Shown here piece by piece: positions 44,175 to 52,905 of a stretch of 64,000 bases of DNA. This stretch comes from Desertifilum tharense IPPAS B-1220 (lineage in GTDB: Bacteria; Cyanobacteriota; Cyanobacteriia; Cyanobacteriales; Desertifilaceae), in contig NZ_MJGC01000010.1 of the NCBI RefSeq assembly GCF_001746915.1, positions 1-64,000 of the forward strand, in the 5' to 3' direction. The first letter of the stretch is position 1. Each line of letters starts with the position of its first letter. Under the pieces are notes generated by a model. The model had not been told where the DNA came from. It saw only the letters and a list, made by a program, of their open reading frames with translations, and searched no databases. Both the position numbers and the translations under genes were made by a program.

Positions 44175-46364
44175 ATGACTAGAGCGATCGCTATCCCTGC
44201 GCTAGAAGTGTGGGCTGGAGTAGAATGCACGGTGAACCGCGTTGGCGACCAATACTTTGACCAATTGGAACGTAACGGCCACGCCGAGCGCCTGGATGAC
44301 CTTGATCGATTTGCCCAACTGGGTATCCGCGCTATCCGCTATCCGATTTTGTGGGAACGCACCGCACCCAACGAGCGAAATCAGATTGATTGGACTTGGG
44401 CCGATGAACGCCTCGGACGCTTGCGCGAACTGGGAATTCGCCCGATTGTGGGCTTAGTTCACCACGGTAGCGGCCCCCGACATACCAGCCTCATCGATCC
44501 CGCATTCCCTGAAAAGCTCGCCGAATTCGCCCAAGCGGTTGCCGAGCGCTACCCCTGGGTAGATAGTTACACGCCCGTTAACGAGCCGCTGACCACTGCT
44601 AGATTTAGCGGGCTGTATGGTTACTGGTACCCTCACGGCAGGGATGGATTAACGTTTGCTCGCGCCTTGTTAATCCAATGTCGCGCCATTGTCCTAGCCA
44701 TGCAGGCAATTCGTCAGGTGAACCCAACCGCCCAGTTGGTACAAACTGAGGATTTGGGTAAAACCTACAGCACGCCTCTCCTCGCCTATCAGGCCGCGTT
44801 TGAGAACGAGCGGCGCTGGTTGAGTTTCGATTTGCTGTGCGGTCGTCTTAACGCTTCTAGCGCCCTATGGTCTTATCTAACCTATTTAGGGATTGAAGAA
44901 GCCGAACTCAAGTGGTTTGAGGAGCATCCTTGCCCGCCCAACCTACTCGGCATTAATCATTACCTCACCAGCGAGCGATTTCTAGACGAACGCCTAGACC
45001 GCTACCCCGTCGAGTCGCATGGGGAGAACGGCAAACACCGTTACGCAGACATCGAAGCCGTGCGAGTCTGTGCGGAGGGAACGGTGGGGTCGCGCACCCT
45101 GCTCAAAGAAACCTGGGAACGCTACAAGCTCCCGTTGGCCGTTACCGAAGTTCACCTCGGTTGTACCCGCGAGGAGCAGTTGCGCTGGCTCAAGGAAGTG
45201 TGGGATGGGGCGGTTTCTGCGCGGCGCGAGGGGGTGGATGTGCGGGCGGTGACGGCTTGGTCGCTGTTGGGGGCGTATGACTGGAATAGTCTGGTAACTC
45301 GTGCTGAGGGTTACTACGAGTCTGGAGCGTTCGATCTCCGCAGCCCCTATCCCCGCCCAACAGCGCTGGCTCGGATGGTCAAGGATTTAGCTACTCAGCA
45401 GGAATCGGATCATCCAGTATTGGATACCTTGGGCTGGTGGCATCGACCGGAGCGCCTGCTCTACCCGTCGGTGAGTTGCCCGAATGATTTCGGACGCCAG
45501 ACAAAGACTAAATCTCAATCAGCCCGTCTGCTGGCTATTATTGGCGCGAGGGGGACGTTGGGGAAAGCTTTTGCTCGCCTGTGCGACCTGCGGGGTATTG
45601 CCTACCGCCTCTTGACTCGCGGGGAAATGGATATTACCAATGCGGCTTCTGTGGATGCGGCGCTGGATGAATTACAGCCTTGGGCGGTGGTGAATGCGGC
45701 GGGGTATGTTCGGGTTGATGATGCGGAGCGCGAACCGGACTTGTGTCTGCGCGTCAATGCGGAGGGGCCTGCGATTTTGGCTGAAAGTTGCGCTCGTCGG
45801 GGTGTGGGGTTGCTGACGTTTTCTTCAGACTTGGTGTTTGATGGGAGCGGTACGAGTCCTTATGTGGAAAGCCATGCGGTTGCGCCTCTCAATGTCTATG
45901 GTCGCAGTAAGGCGCTGGCGGAGGCGAGGGTTTTAAAGGCTTATCCGGCGTCGCTGGCGATTCGGACGAGTGCGTTCTTTGGGCCGTGGGATGAGTACAA
46001 TTTTGTTGCGATCGCGCTACGTCAGCTTGGGGCTGGAGGGCGGTTTGTGGCGGCTGAGGATGCGGTGGTTTCGCCAACCTATGTCCCGGATTTGGTCAAT
46101 GCGAGTCTTGATTTGTTAATGGATGGCGAGTGCGGGTTGTGGCATTTAGCTAATAGCGGCGCGATCGCTTGGGCAGAGTTGGCGCGTCTTGTTGCGGTTA
46201 GGGCGGGTTTTGATGCTTCTCGGATTGAAGCCTGTTCTACACAAGAGCTAGGTCTTGCGGCTGTTCGCCCTACCTATAGCGTTCTGGGGAGCGAACGCGG
46301 GGTTCTCTTACCCTGTCTGGATCGGGCGATTTCTCGCTATTTCGACGAACGGCAACAGGTTTAG
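44175..46364 (+). CDS. Fusion of family 1 glycoside hydrolase-like domain and RmlD-type reductase
   Basis: The product has 729 residues. Residues about 1-400 are a GH1-like TIM barrel: VWAGVECTVNRVGDQYFDQL, IRAIRYPILWERTAP, acid/base Glu in YTPVNEPLT, GINHYLT, and the nucleophile candidate in AVTEVHLG. Residues about 445-725 are an extended short-chain dehydrogenase of the dTDP-4-dehydrorhamnose reductase type: IIGARGTLGKAFARL, VNAAGYVRVDDAE, FSSDLVFDGSG and the catalytic YGRSKALAEA. The second domain suggests deoxysugar synthesis. Why a hydrolase is joined to it is unclear; trimming or transglycosylation of the same glycan is a guess. Ribosome site AAGAGGAG precedes the start, and the gene is surely co-transcribed with the previous one. 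G+C is higher here than in the CRISPR island. Confidence 0.88.
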   Translation: MTRAIAIPALEVWAGVECTVNRVGDQYFDQLERNGHAERLDDLDRFAQLGIRAIRYPILWERTAPNERNQIDWTWADERLGRLRELGIRPIVGLVHHGSGPRHTSLIDPAFPEKLAEFAQAVAERYPWVDSYTPVNEPLTTARFSGLYGYWYPHGRDGLTFARALLIQCRAIVLAMQAIRQVNPTAQLVQTEDLGKTYSTPLLAYQAAFENERRWLSFDLLCGRLNASSALWSYLTYLGIEEAELKWFEEHPCPPNLLGINHYLTSERFLDERLDRYPVESHGENGKHRYADIEAVRVCAEGTVGSRTLLKETWERYKLPLAVTEVHLGCTREEQLRWLKEVWDGAVSARREGVDVRAVTAWSLLGAYDWNSLVTRAEGYYESGAFDLRSPYPRPTALARMVKDLATQQESDHPVLDTLGWWHRPERLLYPSVSCPNDFGRQTKTKSQSARLLAIIGARGTLGKAFARLCDLRGIAYRLLTRGEMDITNAASVDAALDELQPWAVVNAAGYVRVDDAEREPDLCLRVNAEGPAILAESCARRGVGLLTFSSDLVFDGSGTSPYVESHAVAPLNVYGRSKALAEARVLKAYPASLAIRTSAFFGPWDEYNFVAIALRQLGAGGRFVAAEDAVVSPTYVPDLVNASLDLLMDGECGLWHLANSGAIAWAELARLVAVRAGFDASRIEACSTQELGLAAVRPTYSVLGSERGVLLPCLDRAISRYFDERQQV

Positions 46365-46422
46365 ACTGTCGCTTTGATGGGCAAATCCATAACGCCGAAT
46401 CTGCTAATCTCGAACTGCAAGT

Positions 46423-46471
46423 TTAGGTTAATTCTGCTGTTTTGAGAAGTGAAGGAGCCGAATTAACCTAA
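46423..46471. repeat. Perfect 12-bp inverted repeat, possible bidirectional terminator
   Basis: TTAGGTTAATTC (46423-46434) and GAATTAACCTAA (46460-46471) are exact complements separated by 25 bases. It lies downstream of the GH1-RmlD gene on the plus strand and downstream of the zinc-ribbon gene on the minus strand. The long loop and low G+C make a classical intrinsic terminator unlikely; a protein site or remnant of an element is possible. Confidence 0.55.
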
Positions 46472-46503
46472 TTATTAATGAATGCCGGAGCAAAGGATAG
46501 AAG

Positions 46504-46677
46504 TTAGGAGCTGAGTTTGCGATCGAATCGTTGAATTTTATTGCCAAGCCAACTCGAACCCATTGCGATACAGTGGGGGCAAATATCCCCGTAACTATCT
46601 CCCTCATCATTACAAACAATAACCCTTGCTTCTCCCATCTCAAACAAGTTTTGGCAAGTTAAGCAGGTTTTCGGCAT
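46504..46677 (-). CDS. Small zinc-ribbon-like protein
   Basis: The product has 57 residues from ATG 46677 (GTG 46713 adds 12). Two CxxC pairs, KTCLTCQNLFEMGEAR and YGDICPHCIAMGSSWLG, suggest one structural zinc site. A basic tail KIQRFDRKLSS follows. No catalytic residues are seen. The compact four-Cys pattern supports a real gene even though its ribosome site is weak. Function unknown. Confidence 0.6.
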   Translation of the reverse strand: MPKTCLTCQNLFEMGEARVIVCNDEGDSYGDICPHCIAMGSSWLGNKIQRFDRKLSS

Positions 46678-46713
46678 TTTCAATAAGCGATTGCATTCAA
46701 TTTGAAATTTCAC

Positions 46714-47119
46714 GGCTTTTCTGGATAAGGATATTATTGTAGGATTGAAAAGACTTATCCCCTTGAATAGAACAATACTGTTAGAGCAATTTTTTCAACC
46801 TCTATCCAAAGGTAAGTTTTGATTGAGACAAAGATTGTAGTGTTGAAGACAGTATCAAAACATAGATAAATAGGTCTTGGGAGGGGTGCAAACGAATTTT
46901 TAAGCAATAATCTACATTTGAATAAGAGAGAGAATTGTAAGTGCGATCGCTAAAATTTTCACAATTTACGCAGCTAATTAAAATCAGTTGCAAACCTTTT
47001 TCTGTATTCCTATTAAGTTAAAATCCAAAAAGACTTTAATTGATAGAATACAGGTCAAGCTTAATTGATAATTTTCCCAATCAAATCTGTATCAACTTCC
47101 TTAATCAACAACTCGGCTT
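46714..47119. other. A+T-rich intergenic stretch upstream of cupin gene
   Basis: About 400 bases without a convincing gene. TTAATTGATA occurs twice (47036-47045 and 47061-47070), shortly before the cupin start, and could be an operator. One HIP1-like site lies near 46941. No RNA gene or dispersed repeat is seen. Confidence 0.45.
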
Positions 47120-47524
47120 ATGTCCTCTAAAATTGTATTTGGAAATGCCCCTCTTGAAAGCAAAGATATGAATCGGCGGGGTTGGTTTATGGGTCACTTT
47201 ATCACCCCCGATCGCGATCCGCGATCTACCGCTGAACTAGAAGTGAAATGGGGCATTCATTTAGCCGGAGATAGTAGAACCGAATGGGCAACGAATGCCG
47301 AAGCAACCACCCTTTCAATCCTCATTCAGGGGCGATTTTGCCTGCAATTTCCAGAGCAAGAATTCATCTTATCTCGCCCTGGAGATTACGTGCTTTGGTT
47401 GCCGGGAGTTCCTCACTCTTGGTCTGCTGAGAAACATTCCACCGTTATCACCGTTCGTTGGCCTTCAAAACCCGCCGATAGTCAGAGCGTTTCTATAGTT
47501 TTAGACCGAGTGAGAGGGGACTAA
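47120..47524 (+). CDS. Single-domain cupin protein
   Basis: The product has 134 residues. WGIHLAGDSRTEWATNAEAT, TLSILIQGRFCLQF, LSRPGDYVLWLPGVPHSW and STVITVRWPS form the two conserved cupin motifs, with the second reduced to G-D-Y..P..PHSW. The usual first-motif His pair is replaced, so metal binding is uncertain. A sugar-binding or regulatory role is possible because it faces the galactose operon, overlapping galK tail to tail by 24 bases. Confidence 0.75.
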   Translation: MSSKIVFGNAPLESKDMNRRGWFMGHFITPDRDPRSTAELEVKWGIHLAGDSRTEWATNAEATTLSILIQGRFCLQFPEQEFILSRPGDYVLWLPGVPHSWSAEKHSTVITVRWPSKPADSQSVSIVLDRVRGD

Positions 47525-48574
47525 CACCCGTCCGCGATAACCGGCTTGCTGGTATTTAGCGATCGCCTCTAGACTCACCCCTTCCCCGTAACCTGCTGCC
47601 ACCAAAGCGACACAAGCGCCCCCAAAACCGCCACCTGTTAAGCGAGCGCCAAAGACTCCCGGCGTTTCCTGTAAGATGGCGACTAGCGTATCAACTTCGG
47701 GTACCGAAACCTCATAATCATCGCGCTGGCTGGTGTGAGAAGCGTTCATCAGTTCGCCAAAACGTTGAGCCGAAACGCCCGCAGCCGCCTCCAGCACGCG
47801 GTTATCTTCGGTAACGACATGACGCGCCCGACGGCGAAGCGGATCGGGTAACGATTCCACCGCCTGGGGATCGGTAATATCGCGCAGTGCTTTAACCCCC
47901 AGCAAGCGAGCCGCCTCCTCGCAATCTGCCCGACGCTGGTTGTAACCGCTACCAGCCGCTAGAGAGTGATGAACGCCGCTATCAATGACTAGAATTTCGG
48001 CACCTGTGGGGAACGGTAACACCTGACGATCGAGGGTGCGGGTGTCTAAAAATAGCAGGGAGTGGGTATCGGCCAAACTCGCCGCCATTTGATCCATAAT
48101 GCCGCAGTTTAAGCCCGCATACTGAATTTCCGCTTGTTGTCCGAGTTGGGCAATTTTCACGTCACCCAGGGGGAGAGAAAAGAGCGATCGCAATCCCCTC
48201 AACGTCGCCACCTCTAAAGCAGCGCTGCTCGATAAACCGCAGCCTATGGGAACTGCCGAACTGACGTAAACATTGACAGGCGCTAGGGTATAGCCTTCGC
48301 GTTCCAACAGCCGGATGCAGCCGAAGATATAACTAGCAAACCCAGAGGGCGTATGCGTCCCCTCGGAAATACTAACCCGTTCGTCAAGTTCCACCGAGTA
48401 AAAATGGTGCTGTCCATCCTGACTTAAACCTAGCTGGACTGTCGTTTGTTGGGGAATCGCGGTTGGAAGGACAAACCCATCATTATAGTCAGTGTGTTCC
48501 CCCAACAGATTCACCCGCCCCGGCGCGCTGGCTTCTGTTTGGGGTAAGGTTCCAAAGATTTGCTGAAAGTTCAT
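47501..48574 (-). CDS. galK: Galactokinase
   Basis: The product has 357 residues. The GHMP-kinase motifs are intact: ASAPGRVNLLGEHTDYNDG (galactokinase signature, about 16-34), the ATP loop PIGCGLSSSAALEVA and the C-terminal GVFGARLTGGGFGGACVALV. It phosphorylates galactose to galactose 1-phosphate with ATP, the first Leloir step. It is the last gene of a minus-strand operon, and its start overlaps the M24-like gene by four bases (ATGA), so translation is coupled. Confidence 0.93.
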   Translation of the reverse strand: MNFQQIFGTLPQTEASAPGRVNLLGEHTDYNDGFVLPTAIPQQTTVQLGLSQDGQHHFYSVELDERVSISEGTHTPSGFASYIFGCIRLLEREGYTLAPVNVYVSSAVPIGCGLSSSAALEVATLRGLRSLFSLPLGDVKIAQLGQQAEIQYAGLNCGIMDQMAASLADTHSLLFLDTRTLDRQVLPFPTGAEILVIDSGVHHSLAAGSGYNQRRADCEEAARLLGVKALRDITDPQAVESLPDPLRRRARHVVTEDNRVLEAAAGVSAQRFGELMNASHTSQRDDYEVSVPEVDTLVAILQETPGVFGARLTGGGFGGACVALVAAGYGEGVSLEAIAKYQQAGYRGRVLVPSHSV

Positions 48575-49671
48575 ACGATTTCTAAGGGTATGGGGCGCAG
48601 CCTGCCTGCCACTTCAACGCTTGGCCAGTTGGGATCGAACGTGAGATTTTCCAAGGTTCCATCCTGAAGGATCGCAAACGTATCTTCAACTTTGGCCCCG
48701 GCTAAACTGGGATTCCAAGCCACCGCCGTTCCTGCGACTAAAGGATCGGGGGTTGTGGGGTTGGCCACAATTTCCCGCGCTAAATATCCTGTGGTTCCCC
48801 CCTGGTGATGCTCGCGGATCGCCTGGGGAAAGCCATGCTGGGCGTAAGCTTGAGCCAGGGTTTGATAAACGGCATCTAAGGTTGTTCCGGGTTTGCACAA
48901 ATTCAAGGCTTGGGCTTCAATTTCCCGAACCTGACGGTGCAATTGCGCTTCTTGAGCGGGAACGGTGCCAAAGGAGACAAATCGGGTCAAATTGGCATAC
49001 AAACCCTGACCCCTAGCGCAAAACACCAGCATGGCTTTAACCCCAATAGCTTCCCCCGTAGCGGTAGCATGACGGTAAAGGGGCAAGCGCCTTTCGCCCG
49101 CCACTAACGTCAAAGCTGGATGCAGTCCCCTTGCCCATAACGCCTCTGCACCCGCACCCGCTAGTTGATATTCTGTCCAGGTGGGTTGAGCGTGGGATAG
49201 CACCTCAGTCATGGCTTCACTGGCTTGACGCCCCACTTGGCGATATCGCTCTAGTTCGCTGGGCATCATAACGCGTTTGCGGGCTTGTAGAGCGGGGGGC
49301 AATCGTTTTTCTTGATGGGGAATAGGGCGATCGCACAGAACCATTCCCGCGCCCGCCACCTCTCGTACAAAGGATTCGCGAGCCGCACTATCAGCCCAAG
49401 GGTTAACTTGGAGTTTAAAGTCTAAAGACAGTTCCTCATCTTCCAAGCGTTGGGCTTCAATCTCATCGGTCAAAATCCAAGCCTCTTGGGCCGTTATCAA
49501 GACTTCGGCGATACCCGTTTCGGCGGTTAGCAAGACGGTATTAGAAGCACCCGCAGTCGCCCAAGCAAACCAGTCTGTTCCTTTCAGACGCACGGCGGTT
49601 GCTCCAACTTCGGCGAGAACTCCTCGGATGAATTCTAGCTTGTGGGCGACTTCTGGGTTCCGTTCTTTCAA
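48571..49671 (-). CDS. M24 (aminopeptidase P-like) family protein lacking most metal ligands
   Basis: The product has 366 residues with the two-domain layout of Xaa-Pro peptidases: an N-terminal creatinase-like domain (VRLKGTDWFAWATAGASNTV) and a pita-bread domain from about 130. Where active enzymes have two Asp ligands (D-x10-D before TRT) this one reads LVFCARGQGLYANLTRFV, and the Glu of the TIEPG motif is replaced in AVAWNPSLAG. One His (EHHQGG) and the final Glu (KVEDTFAI) remain. Metal-dependent peptidase activity is therefore unlikely. It sits between galT and galK with four-base overlaps on both sides, so a role in galactose metabolism is suggested by position only. Confidence 0.8.
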   Translation of the reverse strand: MKERNPEVAHKLEFIRGVLAEVGATAVRLKGTDWFAWATAGASNTVLLTAETGIAEVLITAQEAWILTDEIEAQRLEDEELSLDFKLQVNPWADSAARESFVREVAGAGMVLCDRPIPHQEKRLPPALQARKRVMMPSELERYRQVGRQASEAMTEVLSHAQPTWTEYQLAGAGAEALWARGLHPALTLVAGERRLPLYRHATATGEAIGVKAMLVFCARGQGLYANLTRFVSFGTVPAQEAQLHRQVREIEAQALNLCKPGTTLDAVYQTLAQAYAQHGFPQAIREHHQGGTTGYLAREIVANPTTPDPLVAGTAVAWNPSLAGAKVEDTFAILQDGTLENLTFDPNWPSVEVAGRLRPIPLEIV

Positions 49672-50768
49672 GCGCTGACCCCCACTTCTAGGTTGACAGA
49701 GACGGCCTGCAATTCGGCGGCTTTCTCTTCGGGGAGGGCATCGCTAGCAAACATTCCCGCCGCTAGTTCGGTTCCAGCTAAAAACTTGAGCTTGTCCGGG
49801 GTGCGATAGGGGGGATAAAATTCGGCGTGGAGATGAGATTCGGGATGGGGTTGACCATCCGTAGGGGCCTGGAACCATGCCATTAAGTAGGGGAAAGTTC
49901 GGTTCCAAAGGCCATCATATTTTAGGGTGACAGTTTTTAAAGCTCTAGCCAATCCTCGGCGCTGGTTGGCGGTTAAATCCATAAACGTCGCCACTGGCTC
50001 AAGGGTCGCGATCCAGACTTCGTAAGGGTAACGGGCGCAAACGGGGACGAAGGCGATCGCCTCTTCATCTTGATAAATAATCCGCTGGCGATCCGCAATT
50101 TCGTTTTGAATCAAATCTTGGAGCAAGCCGCGTTTATTTTCGTGGTAATAAACCTGTTGGCGTTCTTGCATTCGGGCGGGAACGGGAGGGACAAACGGAT
50201 AGGCGTAAATTTGACCGTGGGGATGCAGCAGCGTGACGCCCATTTCTACCCCTCGATTCTCGAAAGGGAGGACATATTGAATATTGGGTTGCTCTCCAAG
50301 GACGCGAGTGCGATCGCCCCAAACGGAAAACAGCAAATCGAGATGATCCAGTTCTAAGGAACCCAGGGAAGCGCTAGGGTTTTGGGTAAAAACCACCACT
50401 TCACAGGCCCCATTAGCGGGTAGGGTATCCACAATACTGCTCGGTGAGTTGTGGGCCCCTAGGGTAAGGGAGGGAAAGCGGTTATCAAAAACCGCAATAT
50501 CATATCGTCCTTGGGGAAGTTCGGTAGGAAACTCTGGGTTAGTGGTGGGGGCTAGCGGGTTGTATTCGGGGGGCGGCATAAACGTCCGCCCTTGACGATG
50601 ACTTGCATAAGCCACCCATTCCCCGCGTAAGGGATGCCAGCGCAGATGGGGATTGGCTTGAATTGGCTCGCTAGCGGGGCTGGGAGCCTGGATGCCCTGC
50701 ACAATGGGGTACCGACTGTACAGAGTCAGTGCCCGCCCATCCGGCTTTAACAGCGCCTGGGAATACAT
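49668..50768 (-). CDS. galT: Galactose-1-phosphate uridylyltransferase
   Basis: The product has 366 residues. LRWHPLRGEWVAYASHRQGR, FDNRFPSL, the active-site HPHGQ in TLLHPHGQIYAYPFVPP and the C-terminal HLHAEFYPPYRTPDKLKFLA identify GalT. It swaps UMP between UDP-glucose and galactose 1-phosphate using the His of HPHGQ as nucleophile. Its start lies 98 bases inside the 3' end of the beta-galactosidase gene in another frame, and no later start would keep the conserved N-terminal part. It overlaps the M24-like gene by four bases. Confidence 0.93.
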   Translation of the reverse strand: MYSQALLKPDGRALTLYSRYPIVQGIQAPSPASEPIQANPHLRWHPLRGEWVAYASHRQGRTFMPPPEYNPLAPTTNPEFPTELPQGRYDIAVFDNRFPSLTLGAHNSPSSIVDTLPANGACEVVVFTQNPSASLGSLELDHLDLLFSVWGDRTRVLGEQPNIQYVLPFENRGVEMGVTLLHPHGQIYAYPFVPPVPARMQERQQVYYHENKRGLLQDLIQNEIADRQRIIYQDEEAIAFVPVCARYPYEVWIATLEPVATFMDLTANQRRGLARALKTVTLKYDGLWNRTFPYLMAWFQAPTDGQPHPESHLHAEFYPPYRTPDKLKFLAGTELAAGMFASDALPEEKAAELQAVSVNLEVGVSA

Positions 50769-52662
50769 TATCCGGTGACCATTTCGCTTTGACTGCTGAA
50801 AGCATAACGTCCTCTTCTTCCTCTTCGCCCCTACCTAGAGTTGCATAGGCGATCGCTTCAATCGGAAACTTGGGCGTGCGGTCTGCATACAACAGTCCGT
50901 TGGCTTCTTGGAAGGTATCCGTTAACTGGGTATAACAGAAGCCGCTAAAGAGTTCGACTTTGTTTACAACGCTCAGTAACGCCGTATACCGGATTTGCAA
51001 CTCCGAAATATCTGAGGAACGCACATATCCCCAAATTTTATTCGTATCGGGTTGTTCGGGTGCCGCATAGGCAATACCCCCAAACTCGGTGAGCATGATC
51101 GGCTGTCCGTTGTGGGGGTAGCCGTCTAGGGTGAGAACGCGCCCGCCGGGACGTTGGCGATCGAAAAGGTCTGAGAGTTTGACTTCCGGGCCATAGCGTT
51201 TAAATAGGCGCGTCGGTTTATTGTCGTAGTCATGGATGGCCAGAATATCGGTGGCTGCACTTTCCCAACCGTCGTTACCAATCACTGGGCGAGTTGGGTC
51301 TAGGGTTTTGGTTAAGTAATAGAGGGCTTGGACGCAATGGCGATGCGTTTCGGTCGCGGTTAAGTCGGGAACGCCCCAAGATTCGTTAAAGGGAACCCAC
51401 ACGACAATACAGGGGTGACTGGCATCGCGGTTAATGACCTCAGTCCACTCTTTGGTCAGGCGTTCGACTGCTTTTGGCGTAAAGCGATAGGCGCTGGGCA
51501 TTTCTTCCCAAACCATTAAGCCCAGGACATCTGCCCAGTAGAGGAAGCGGGGGTCTTCAATTTTTTGGTGTTTGCGAACGCCGTTAAAGCCCATACTTTT
51601 AACTAACTCGACATCGCGGCGCAGGGCTTCATCGGAGGGGGCGCTCATCAGCGTATCGGGCCAATACCCTTGATCGAGAACAAGGCGAAGATAGTAAGGG
51701 CGACCGTTGAGCATAAAGCGATCGCGCTGAATTCCAACAGTTCGCATCGCCGTGTAGGACTTAACTTCATCAATTAGCCGATCGCCTTGCCAGAGTTGAA
51801 TTTCAGCATCAATTAGGGTCGGCTTTTCTGGACTCCAAAGCAGTTCGTTACGATAATCATCAATCCCTGGATCGGATAGGGCGATGCGTCGATGAATCTC
51901 GCCGTTGATGACTTCATAGGTATCATTCACCAAAACCTGACGGTTGGCGATGAGTTTCACCTTGACTTCTAACCCTTCGTCCTGTTGACCTGCAATGAAG
52001 GCTTCAAAGCCAATTTCCCATCGCTCGAAGTGCGGCGTCCAACGGATGCGCTCGATATAGGTTTCGGGAACAATTTCAGCCCAAACGGTTTGCCAAATAC
52101 CGCTGGTGCGCGGATACCAGATACTATGGGGTTCAAGCTGCCAATCTTGCTTGCCACGGGGTTTGGCTAGATCGAAGGGGTCATCTTGCGCCCAAACGGT
52201 AACTTGTTGTATCCCACTTTCGTTTAAGACTGAAGTAATATCAATGGTGAAGGGGGTATGACCGCCCTCATGCTCTGCCATAAATTGACCGTTGACCCAC
52301 ACCCGCGCCTGATAGTCTACGGCTCCAAAATGCAGGAGTACCCGACCTACACCTTGGGGGACATTGAATTCTCGCTCGTACCAACAGTTGGGGTGAAATC
52401 CGGTGTCGCCGATACCACTTCTAGTAGATTCTGGAGCAAAGGGTACTTCAATTGTATGCGTCCACTCCGCAATGTCAGTGGGGCGAATCCATTGCCCGGT
52501 ATCGTCAAATGAGAATTTCCATAAACCATTCAGACAAATCCATCGGTCGCGCTGAAGTTGCGGACGGGGATAGGCTCTACTGGTTTGAGGATCGTTCGCC
52601 TCGATAGAGGGATCGCAGGTTAAAGCGTAACAATTTTCCAACTGACTACCCGATGATTGCAT
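50671..52662 (-). CDS. Family 2 glycoside hydrolase (beta-galactosidase/beta-glucuronidase type)
   Basis: The product has 663 residues. The N-terminal jelly-roll domain has RDRWICLNGLWKFSFDDTGQ and VLLHFGAVDYQARVWVNGQF followed by HEGGHTPFTIDIT. An immunoglobulin-like domain and a TIM barrel follow (VELVKSMGFNGVRKHQKIED, LGLMVWEEMPS). Catalytic residues are Glu in VWVPFNESWG (acid/base) and Glu in IMLTEFGGIAYA (nucleophile). No signal peptide is seen, so it acts in the cytoplasm. As first gene of the galactose operon it probably frees galactose for GalK. The last 30 or so codons overlap galT and have low-complexity character. Confidence 0.88.
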   Translation of the reverse strand: MQSSGSQLENCYALTCDPSIEANDPQTSRAYPRPQLQRDRWICLNGLWKFSFDDTGQWIRPTDIAEWTHTIEVPFAPESTRSGIGDTGFHPNCWYEREFNVPQGVGRVLLHFGAVDYQARVWVNGQFMAEHEGGHTPFTIDITSVLNESGIQQVTVWAQDDPFDLAKPRGKQDWQLEPHSIWYPRTSGIWQTVWAEIVPETYIERIRWTPHFERWEIGFEAFIAGQQDEGLEVKVKLIANRQVLVNDTYEVINGEIHRRIALSDPGIDDYRNELLWSPEKPTLIDAEIQLWQGDRLIDEVKSYTAMRTVGIQRDRFMLNGRPYYLRLVLDQGYWPDTLMSAPSDEALRRDVELVKSMGFNGVRKHQKIEDPRFLYWADVLGLMVWEEMPSAYRFTPKAVERLTKEWTEVINRDASHPCIVVWVPFNESWGVPDLTATETHRHCVQALYYLTKTLDPTRPVIGNDGWESAATDILAIHDYDNKPTRLFKRYGPEVKLSDLFDRQRPGGRVLTLDGYPHNGQPIMLTEFGGIAYAAPEQPDTNKIWGYVRSSDISELQIRYTALLSVVNKVELFSGFCYTQLTDTFQEANGLLYADRTPKFPIEAIAYATLGRGEEEEEDVMLSAVKAKWSPDNVFPGAVKAGWAGTDSVQSVPHCAGHPGSQPR

Positions 52663-52905
52663 GGGGACATCTATCCTAGGTTATATTTCTAGGGTACCCA
52701 CAACCGCTACTGGGTTGCACAAATTATTCGATAAGGATTTAGGCAATATCGCGATCGCAAATTCGCTCAAGATAAGCACAATTACCCGTTTCTGTCCGGA
52801 AGATTAATGATTGTTTCTGGCGATCGCTGCTATCCCTTGCCATCTCAGCCCAACGCCTGAAGCGGGTCAAAACTGCGATCGCACTTCCATGAATTGGGGG
52901 AGCAT

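Noticed and set aside
46802..46993. Minus-strand frame of 63 codons in the A+T-rich gap
   Set aside because: No ribosome site, no motif and a composition like random A+T-rich DNA.
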